Shown one piece after another: positions 1 to 4,743 of a stretch of DNA of 5,986 nucleotides. Below the pieces are notes generated by a model that made no database searches, was not told where the DNA came from, and worked only from the letters and a program-made list of their open reading frames with translations. Both the position numbers and the translations under genes were made by a program. The stretch is from positions 29,815 to 35,800 of the forward strand of contig DGYJ01000023.1 of the NCBI GenBank assembly GCA_002396665.1, in the 5' to 3' direction. How positions within the stretch are numbered: position 1 is the stretch's first letter; every line of letters begins with the position of its first letter. This stretch comes from Bdellovibrionaceae bacterium UBA5009. GTDB taxonomy: Bacteria > Bdellovibrionota > Bdellovibrionia > Bdellovibrionales > Bdellovibrionaceae.

Positions 1-620
1 AAGGGCGAAATCTGCGCCGTTTTTAATTCGATATTTTTCTGCTCTGCTACTTTTTTGATAAATGTCGATTCGTTATCAATTCCGTTGTCGTTGGCATCAG
101 GTGTGCTTTCGACCCAAGCAGGCAAACTGCTTTCACAAAAAACCAATTGGTCCTTGTTCACCTTAAGTACAAAATCAATTTCTGCTGGACTAAGGCCTAG
201 TTTTTCGCCGATCTCTCGCGACGAGTGCCCTTGATGCGAAAGCTGGGCCGCCTGAATATACTTGCTCATGTTCTTACGTTCAATGGCCCCCTCTTGGGTC
301 AACTCAGAACGTAGGGCCTGACTCATCTCTTTACTTTTTTGCAGGGCCGCCTGCAATCGCATATAGGACTGCTCAGAAAGGCTCAGTTGTTCTTGAAGCT
401 CGACAGTTTTCTTTTCAATCAAGTGAGTGAGTTGCTTCACCTGCAAATCCGTCCGATCAGATAAATCTTCTAAAATCGAAATTTTACTTTGCAGAATCTG
501 CAGACCCTTGCTTAATCGCGGATCATCCTTGGGTGGCCTTAGGGCCCGAACCCACAACCCGACCACACCCGCACTTAAAACAATCAAAATAAACCATTGA
601 ACTAAACTGGCAAAACTCAT
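1..620 (-). CDS. Membrane-anchored coiled-coil protein with DUF2802-like C-terminal segment (3' end beyond left edge)
   Basis: The frame is open from an ATG at 618-620 to the window edge, giving 206 complete codons and no stop, so the gene is partial at its 3' end. An AAAGGA ribosome site lies about 8-9 nt before the ATG. The protein starts with one hydrophobic helix (about residues 7-27, WFILIVLSAGVVGLW) followed by a basic stop (RALRPPK). This fits an N-terminal membrane anchor with a cytoplasmic body. Residues about 40-115 are rich in heptad Leu/Ile with Glu/Lys/Gln and are probably coiled coil. Residues about 120-160 (YIQAAQLSHQGHSSREIGEK, then LGLSPAEIDFVL) resemble the helix-turn-helix-like core of DUF2802 as I remember that family. 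In gammaproteobacteria DUF2802 genes often sit beside cheW in flagellar/chemotaxis clusters. No such neighbour is visible here, so any motility role is inference. The tail after residue 165 is acidic and polar. Function is unknown. The CDS itself is well supported; the family match is moderate. Confidence 0.75.
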   Translation of the reverse strand, partial: MSFASLVQWFILIVLSAGVVGLWVRALRPPKDDPRLSKGLQILQSKISILEDLSDRTDLQVKQLTHLIEKKTVELQEQLSLSEQSYMRLQAALQKSKEMSQALRSELTQEGAIERKNMSKYIQAAQLSHQGHSSREIGEKLGLSPAEIDFVLKVNKDQLVFCESSLPAWVESTPDANDNGIDNESTFIKKVAEQKNIELKTAQISP

Positions 621-645
621 GTGAATGATTTCCTTTGTTCTTTTT

Positions 646-674
646 ATTTTCACTCGAGAAAAAGCTTGGCTCAA
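646..674 (-). promoter_or_regulatory. Candidate sigma70-like promoter for the leftward DUF2802-like gene
   Basis: Read on the minus strand, TTGAGC (669-674) and GAAAAT (646-651) are separated by 17 bp. Each matches four of six consensus bases. Transcription would start near 639, about 19 nt before the ATG at 620. The -10 box is poor and the region is AT-rich, so a chance match is quite possible. Confidence 0.3.
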
Positions 675-684
675 GTCGAGAATT

Positions 685-698
685 AAGAATGAATTCTT
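685..698. promoter_or_regulatory. Interrupted palindrome between divergent promoters, possible operator
   Basis: AAGAAT-GA-ATTCTT is a perfect 6-bp inverted repeat with a 2-bp spacer. An overlapping inverted repeat, AGAATT (679-684) and AATTCT (692-697), shares its right arm. The centre (691-692) is about 56 bp upstream of the inferred rightward start and about 52 bp upstream of the weaker leftward start. Those distances would suit a dimeric activator or a shared repressor. The region is AT-rich, so short palindromes arise easily. Confidence 0.3.
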
Positions 699-712
699 TC
701 TGGTATGAATCC

Positions 713-741
713 TAGACTATGGGCTTTGTTATTCTTATGAT
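713..741 (+). promoter_or_regulatory. Candidate sigma70-like promoter for the VWA protein gene
   Basis: TAGACT (713-718, four of six against TTGACA) and TATGAT (736-741, five of six against TATAAT) are exactly 17 bp apart. Transcription would begin near 748, leaving a leader of about 19 nt that still contains the GGAG ribosome site at 756-759. A start near 748 would exclude translation from the upstream in-frame ATG at 719 and agrees with the start chosen at 767. Confidence 0.5.
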
Positions 742-754
742 AAGTTTTGAATGT

Positions 755-760
755 AGGAGT
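755..760 (+). promoter_or_regulatory. Ribosome binding site that fixes the VWA gene start at 767
   Basis: AGGAGT (755-760) places GGAG 7 nt before the ATG at 767. The earlier in-frame ATG at 719 has no comparable purine motif at the right distance. Starting there would put 16 non-signal-like residues, including acidic Glu and a Cys, ahead of the positively charged signal-peptide start (MQKRSWR). Confidence 0.7.
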
Positions 761-766
761 ACGAAC

Positions 767-2050
767 ATGCAAAAAAGATCATGGCGTGTATTATTTTTAA
801 TCTTGGTAGCAACATTCAATTGGAGCTGCGGACAAGTCAAATTTGGAACAAAAGACTCATCGGCCACAAACCCCGGTGGTGATGTCGGCACAACAGGTGG
901 CGGCGTTGGCGGTGGGACTGGAAGCGATCCCGGCGGCGGAACTCCGACAACAACTGTACCTGGTGGTGGTGGCGGCGGTGGAACCACTTATCGTGATGTC
1001 AATTACACAGGTCAAGTTGAATTAAAAAGTAGCAAAGTGGATATCTTACTTGTCATCGATGATTCGAACTCGATGCTGAATGATAATAAAAAATTGGCGG
1101 CAAGACTTTCTGGTTTTGTCAGCAGCTTGCAAAGCTCTGCTGTTGACTGGCAAATGTGTCTAACACTGACTCGTCCAATCAATATCAATAACACGGCTTA
1201 TTGGGGCGCTTCAGTGAACTGGAAAAATTATTCACCAGCCTCTGGGACCCCATCTTGGGTTCTTAAAGCTGGAACTTCGAATGTTTCAACAATTTTCGAT
1301 ACAACAATTGATTGGATTGGTGCGGGCTGGGCTGGAACAGACGACGAACGTGGTATTAAAGCAGCCTACTGGCATGTTGCAAATTCTGCATACAACTCAT
1401 GCTACCGAAATGATGCGGCCTTCAGTGTGATTGTCATATCAGATGAAGACGAAAGAAGCGTGGGTGGAAACTCGGCATTGCAATACTATCCAAACGAGTA
1501 CAAAGCATTTGAATCCGATGATCTACCTCAAAGCTTTGTAGATAAAGTTAAATCAACTTTAAGTGCTCAAAAGAGATTCACTTTTAATTCTATTATTGTG
1601 AAAGACAATGATTCTGCATGCATGACTGCCCAGGATTCGCAAGGGGCAAAAAGCCACTATGGTAAATCCTATCAAGCACTGTCAGGTTTGACAGGTGGTG
1701 GGATCGGAAGCATCTGTGACAATGATTATAGTTCGAATTTAAATTACTTCAAAGACATCATCCAAAACTCATTGTCGTCCTTGGCATTAGAGTGTGTTCC
1801 CTACGGAAATGTCACTGTGTCTGTAACTCCACCCATGGGAAATGTCGCAACCAGCGTGCAAGGAATGAATTTGATATTTAACCCAGAAATTCCCGCAGGT
1901 CGCACAGTGAATGTCAGCTACAAATGTCCAAACAATGTGGCTGCAAATTCTGTTGTAACAAACAGAACACCAAGTTCTGAAAATGAAGTCAGTGTGTTTT
2001 CAAAACTCTACAGCTGGATCATTGAACCGATTTTGAGCCTGTTTAAATAA
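767..2050 (+). CDS. Exported, probably lipid-anchored von Willebrand factor A domain protein
   Basis: The 427-residue protein begins with a signal peptide: basic MQKRSWR, hydrophobic VLFLILVATF, then Cys21 followed by Gly. Cys21 is a likely lipidation site, but the preceding residues N-W-S lack the usual Leu at -3, so plain secretion is also possible. Residues 37-72 are a Gly/Thr/Pro-rich linker ending in seven glycines. The linker would hold the folded part away from the membrane. A VWA domain covers about residues 89-342. The strand VDILLVID leads into the metal-ion site D98-x-S100-x-S102, and T191 (in GTDDERG) and D226 (in VIVISDEDE) lie where the remaining metal-site residues are expected. 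VWA domains of this type usually bind proteins or other ligands through a Mg-type ion. Six further Cys (131, 212, 285, 317, 343, 387) suit disulfides in an oxidising compartment. Residues about 345-390 look like a small beta-rich tail. The gene stands alone, with its own promoter candidate and a convergent neighbour. Its ligand is unknown. Confidence 0.88.
   Translation: MQKRSWRVLFLILVATFNWSCGQVKFGTKDSSATNPGGDVGTTGGGVGGGTGSDPGGGTPTTTVPGGGGGGGTTYRDVNYTGQVELKSSKVDILLVIDDSNSMLNDNKKLAARLSGFVSSLQSSAVDWQMCLTLTRPININNTAYWGASVNWKNYSPASGTPSWVLKAGTSNVSTIFDTTIDWIGAGWAGTDDERGIKAAYWHVANSAYNSCYRNDAAFSVIVISDEDERSVGGNSALQYYPNEYKAFESDDLPQSFVDKVKSTLSAQKRFTFNSIIVKDNDSACMTAQDSQGAKSHYGKSYQALSGLTGGGIGSICDNDYSSNLNYFKDIIQNSLSSLALECVPYGNVTVSVTPPMGNVATSVQGMNLIFNPEIPAGRTVNVSYKCPNNVAANSVVTNRTPSSENEVSVFSKLYSWIIEPILSLFK
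875..982 (+). repeat. Low-complexity GGN codon tract encoding the Gly-rich linker
   Basis: This stretch of the VWA gene encodes residues 37-72, in which roughly half or more of the residues are Gly and the rest are mostly Thr, Pro, Val, Ser and Asp. At 962-982 seven Gly codons follow one another (GGT, GGT, GGT, GGC, GGC, GGT, GGA). The triplet periodicity means length changes by slippage would keep the frame, altering tether length but not the protein's ends. Confidence 0.8.
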
Positions 2051-2054
2051 ATTT

Positions 2055-3257
2055 CTAACGAATAGCAGCCGTCATCTCTTTTAAGCGATGGACGGCTTCT
2101 TTCATATTTTCATCTGTCGTGGCAAAACTAATTCGCAGATAGCCGTTGTTACCAGATTCGGTCCCAGGAACAGTGGCGACAAAAAATTGTGTTAATAATA
2201 TTTCTGCAAAATCTTTGTCAGTTGCAATCGTTTGATCTTTAAACTTTTTACCAAGATATGATTTGATATTCACCCACAGGTAAAAGGCCCCCTGGGGTTG
2301 GGCCACAGACAATCCAGGGATTGTTGCGAATAACTTTAAAGCTGAATCCAAACGCTGTTTCAATAATTGTACAACTCGACGGATTTCTGGCTCGCCCTTT
2401 TGTAAAGCCACCAATGCGGCTTCTTGGGCAATCGTTGATGGCGCACCTGTGGCTTGGCTTTGGTAATCCCCCATCAGCTGTATCAATTTCTGAGGCCCTG
2501 CGGCCCAACCAATACGCCAGCCCGTCATCGCATAGGATTTTGAACCACCATTAATAACTAGTGTGCGCTCTTTTAAATCCGGCGCAACCTTAAGCAAATG
2601 CGGAGCCACTGTCCCATCATTTCCAAAGTATAAGTTATTATAAATATCGTCAGATAAAATTGTCACATGGGGATTCTGACGAAAAACTTCAGCCAAGGAC
2701 TCAAGATCCTGAGAAGTGTAAACAAGGCCCGTCGGATTACTTGGGGAACTAAACAGAAACACCTTTGTTTTTTCAGTGATGGCTTCTTTTAATTTTTGAG
2801 CCGTGATTTTAAAATTTTCTTTTTCATCACAAATGACCGTTTTAGCTGTGGCCCCAGTGAGTTCCGCCATGGTTGGATAACTGACCCAATAAGGCGAAGG
2901 AATAATCACTTCATCCCCTGCTTCACACAGCATCTGTAAAGCAGCAAAGATCACAAACTTAGCCCCTGGCCCAACCATCACTTCAGTTGGCTTATAATCT
3001 AAATTCAAATCCAATTTGTACTTCGCAGCGATGGCCTTACGCAGCTCTAAATTTCCACTGGCCGGAGTGTACTTTGTATTGTGTTTACGAATGGCTTCGA
3101 TACCAGCTTCAGAAGCCTCTGCCATTGTTGGCCAGTCAGGTTCGCCCACTGTTAATGAAATCACCGGATGCCCTTGGGCCTGGAGCTCTTTTGCCCGGGC
3201 CACAAGAAATAATGTTGGAGAGGTTTTTAGATTCAGAGCCCGTTGTGCGAACTTCAT
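2055..3257 (-). CDS. Class I PLP aminotransferase, aspartate/prephenate aminotransferase type
   Basis: The 400-residue product matches fold-type I, subgroup I-gamma aminotransferases throughout, at the family's normal length. The N-terminal arm (ALNLKTSPTLFLVARAKEL) leads to SLTVGEPDWPT and KYTPASGNLELRKAI. GPGAK (K100) matches the GGK site used by Thermus-type enzymes to bind an acidic side chain. SPYWVSYP, SNPTG (N174), SDDIY (D203, Y206) and GGSKSYAMTGWRIGW follow. K240 is the Schiff-base lysine and R248 the phosphate-binding arginine. R375 in YLRISFAT should bind the substrate alpha-carboxylate. The expected reaction is amino transfer between aspartate/glutamate and 2-oxo acids. Many enzymes of this subgroup also aminate prephenate to arogenate for Phe/Tyr synthesis, and sequence by eye cannot separate the two. 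The ATG at 3255-3257 has a strong GAAAGGTG ribosome site 6 nt away. The gene is last in the leftward operon, 31 nt after coaD, and ends 4 bp from the convergent VWA gene. It probably acts in the cytoplasm. Confidence 0.95.
   Translation of the reverse strand: MKFAQRALNLKTSPTLFLVARAKELQAQGHPVISLTVGEPDWPTMAEASEAGIEAIRKHNTKYTPASGNLELRKAIAAKYKLDLNLDYKPTEVMVGPGAKFVIFAALQMLCEAGDEVIIPSPYWVSYPTMAELTGATAKTVICDEKENFKITAQKLKEAITEKTKVFLFSSPSNPTGLVYTSQDLESLAEVFRQNPHVTILSDDIYNNLYFGNDGTVAPHLLKVAPDLKERTLVINGGSKSYAMTGWRIGWAAGPQKLIQLMGDYQSQATGAPSTIAQEAALVALQKGEPEIRRVVQLLKQRLDSALKLFATIPGLSVAQPQGAFYLWVNIKSYLGKKFKDQTIATDKDFAEILLTQFFVATVPGTESGNNGYLRISFATTDENMKEAVHRLKEMTAAIR
2067..2097 (+). terminator. Possible terminator for the VWA gene, inside the 3' end of the convergent aminotransferase gene
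   Basis: AGCCGTC-ATC (2067-2076) pairs with GAT-G-GACGGCT (2087-2097), giving about ten base pairs with a single bulged G and a 10-nt loop. The RNA after the stem is U-rich (UCUUUCAUAUUUUC), which favours rightward termination some 20-50 nt after the VWA stop codon. The U stretch is interrupted. The sequence also encodes the last residues of the neighbouring aminotransferase, so the hairpin may be incidental. Read leftward, no good U tract follows. Confidence 0.45.
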
Positions 3258-3288
3258 AGGACACCTTTCATCAAATGATAATTCAAAA

Positions 3289-3777
3289 TTAAGCTTTACC
3301 TAATTTCCTAATCAAATCCGGAATGACTGCTTGGGGAACTAGCCCCTCCAAAGACCCACCATTCATTGCAACTTCTTTCACACCCCGAGAAGAAATAAAA
3401 TAATACTCGGGGCTGGCGAAGACCAAAAGCGTTTCCACTTCAGGGGAAAGCTTTCGATTCATATTGGCCATGGTTAATTCGTACTCGTAATCCACCACTG
3501 CACGAAGACCACGGACGATCAACTTGATATCGTGTTTTTTCATATAATCTGTGGTCAAACCTTCGAACAAATCCACGCGCATATTTTTTAAATGCGGCAA
3601 GGTTTTCTCGATCAGCTTTTTTCTTTCTTCGCCAGAAAATAAAGAATTTTTTTGCGAAGATTGAGCAACAAGAACAACCACTTCACCAAACGAAGCGCAA
3701 AGTCTTTGAATAATATCGACGTGTCCCAGGGTGATGGGATCAAAACTTCCAGGGTAAACAACTTTTTGGGATTTCAT
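3289..3777 (-). CDS. coaD: Phosphopantetheine adenylyltransferase
   Basis: CoaD transfers AMP from ATP to 4'-phosphopantetheine, giving dephospho-CoA, the penultimate and often controlling step of coenzyme A synthesis in the cytoplasm. At 162 residues it has the usual length. The nucleotidyltransferase signature is clear: YPGSFDPIT (residues 8-16) running into TLGH (T16, H19), which contacts ATP phosphates. RGLRAVVDYEYE (89-100) is the family's substrate and oligomer-interface motif. ISSRGVKE (128-135) is the C-terminal ATP-binding ISSTxVKE-type motif, here with Arg at the usual Thr/Ser position. The ATG overlaps the rsmD stop as ATGA (3774-3777). The bases upstream are A-rich with no clear Shine-Dalgarno site, so translation is probably coupled to rsmD. 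The rsmD-coaD pairing is common in many phyla and supports both assignments. Confidence 0.97.
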   Translation of the reverse strand: MKSQKVVYPGSFDPITLGHVDIIQRLCASFGEVVVLVAQSSQKNSLFSGEERKKLIEKTLPHLKNMRVDLFEGLTTDYMKKHDIKLIVRGLRAVVDYEYELTMANMNRKLSPEVETLLVFASPEYYFISSRGVKEVAMNGGSLEGLVPQAVIPDLIRKLGKA

Positions 3778-4379
3778 TCTTTTATTTTATCAACCGATTT
3801 CCGAAAGAAAGAAAGTATTTTATCACCGAACTCGCGTGCATCATATCTTTCAAGTCCACCATTATCAGCTGATGCAGAAGGAGCTTCACCCAGCGAAGGA
3901 TAAAAGTCTTCCATACGCTCTTTACGCTGGGATTCGATGGCCATCAGGGTCGACGGTCCAAATGCTGGGCTGTTGGCCGCGGCCTCCATGACCTCGTGGG
4001 CCATCTTTTCTGTGAAAGGGGGGTCCGCAAAGATCAAATCAAAGGGCTCGCCTTGGTATTTTTTTAAGAACTCAATCACATCTTTACGAAGAATTTCGTA
4101 ATCCTGTGTTGGGACTTTAAGTTTTTGGATATTTTGTTCAGTGATGCGAATAGACTGGGGGTTGAGCTCAACAAAAGTCACATGGCCCGCTCCCCTGGAA
4201 AGGGCTTCCAGCCCCAGGTTTCCAGTTCCACAAAATAGATCTAAAACTCGAGGGACCTCGATTTGGAACATCCACTTGTTAAATAATGTTTCCTTCACCC
4301 GGTCCGTTGTTGGGCGAATATGATCAGCCTTAAAAGATGAAAGCTGGTGTCCTTTGTATTTGCCGGAAATAATTCTCAT
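3774..4379 (-). CDS. rsmD: 16S rRNA (guanine(966)-N(2))-methyltransferase
   Basis: RsmD methylates N2 of G966 in 16S rRNA using S-adenosylmethionine during small-subunit assembly. Diagnostic features in order are: MRIISGKYKGHQL at the N terminus; RPTTDRVKETLFN (residues 22-34), a family hallmark; the SAM-binding loop VLDLFCGTGNLGLEALSRGA (45-64); the acidic FVELN (69-73), which binds the SAM ribose; and the catalytic DPPF (119-122) in LIFADPPF. The length of 201 residues is slightly above the usual 180-190. The excess seems to lie in residues about 162-178, a Ser/Ala/Gly/Asp-rich stretch (GEAPSASADNGG) just before the final strand (REFGDKILSFF). The start lies 16 nt after the receiver gene's stop. 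The sequence before it (GGGACTTCAGTA) has only a weak ribosome site, so read-through or coupling from upstream is plausible. The stop overlaps the coaD start. Confidence 0.95.
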   Translation of the reverse strand: MRIISGKYKGHQLSSFKADHIRPTTDRVKETLFNKWMFQIEVPRVLDLFCGTGNLGLEALSRGAGHVTFVELNPQSIRITEQNIQKLKVPTQDYEILRKDVIEFLKKYQGEPFDLIFADPPFTEKMAHEVMEAAANSPAFGPSTLMAIESQRKERMEDFYPSLGEAPSASADNGGLERYDAREFGDKILSFFRKSVDKIKE

Positions 4380-4395
4380 TACTGAAGTCCCATGT

Positions 4396-4743
4396 TTATT
4401 TAAAAAGCCCTAGGCTTTTTTCGTAAATTTCTAAAATATTCTCGAAAGGTTTTTGAATAAATAAATCAGGCTGATGCTTTTGATCAAGCTGTAAATCACC
4501 CGTGAAGGCAGAAATCAAAATAACTTTAGATAGGCGTGGAATCGGCATTTTTTTTAAAACTTCAGGACCCGTCAGTCCTGGCATTAAGACATCCAAAAAA
4601 ACAAGTTCAGGCTTCATCTTTTCCCATTTATCAAATCCATCCAAACCATTGTCAGAGGTTTGAACAACATGTCCCCTTGAAACAAAAAGCTTTTCTAAGG
4701 ATCGGCGAATAAGTGGTTCGTCATCAACGATCAAAATATTCAT
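4396..4743 (-). CDS. Stand-alone response regulator receiver domain (CheY/Spo0F-like)
   Basis: The 115-residue protein is a bare receiver domain. It has the acidic pair D7-D8 in ILIVDDEP, the phosphoacceptor D51 in LVFLDVLMPG with the usual following Met-Pro, S78 in LISAF as the Thr/Ser switch, F80 as the aromatic switch residue, and K98-P99 in IQKPF. All residues needed for phosphorylation are present. No DNA-binding or enzymatic output domain follows, so it must act by protein contact or pass the phosphate on. Its ATG overlaps the kinase stop as ATGA (4740-4743), with a GGAA ribosome site inside the kinase tail. The tight coupling makes the kinase its likely partner. The last codons (SLGLFK) form a hairpin with a T run in the DNA. 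Confidence 0.95.
   Translation of the reverse strand: MNILIVDDEPLIRRSLEKLFVSRGHVVQTSDNGLDGFDKWEKMKPELVFLDVLMPGLTGPEVLKKMPIPRLSKVILISAFTGDLQLDQKHQPDLFIQKPFENILEIYEKSLGLFK
4402..4420 (-). terminator. Terminator-shaped hairpin at the end of the receiver gene, possible attenuator before rsmD
   Basis: Read leftward, AAAAAGCC and GGCTTTTT form a perfect 8-bp stem around a 3-nt TAG loop. This is the A-run/GC-core/T-run shape of an intrinsic terminator, and it would work on either strand. The GC core is only three pairs, and the leftward T run is five before AAATAAAC. Termination would therefore be partial at best. The hairpin lies within codons for the final residues of the receiver, 22 nt before the rsmD start, where translating ribosomes would mask it. 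Confidence 0.4.

Larger units (their letters stand above)
621..766. other. Divergent intergenic control region
   Basis: This 146-bp AT-rich stretch lies between the start codons of the leftward DUF2802-like gene and the rightward VWA gene, so it should contain the control signals of both. Besides the two promoter candidates and the palindrome listed separately, it has a direct repeat, TCGAGAA, at 654-660 and 676-682. I see no coding frame with a ribosome site, no RNA gene and no intrinsic terminator here. Confidence 0.7.

Noticed and set aside
719..766. Sixteen-residue N-terminal extension of the VWA protein from an ATG at 719
   Set aside because: There is no ribosome site upstream. The candidate promoter's start site lies downstream at about 748, and the signal peptide with a well-placed GGAG begins at 767.
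712..987. Leftward open frame encoding a polyproline-rich 91-residue peptide
   Set aside because: It is the antisense of the glycine codon tract of the VWA gene (GGN read backwards gives NCC, with Pro in phase). It lacks a ribosome site and covers the divergent promoter region.
2248..2554. Short open frames on both strands within the aminotransferase gene
   Set aside because: They overlap conserved coding sequence, including the region encoding the PLP lysine, and show no protein-family features or ribosome sites.
2987..3303. Two rightward open frames over the start of the aminotransferase gene
   Set aside because: They lie antisense to a well-supported conserved gene, have no recognisable domains, and have composition typical of shadow frames.
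3652..3903. Rightward 83-residue frame across the coaD/rsmD junction
   Set aside because: It is antisense to two secure genes, with no recognisable motif.
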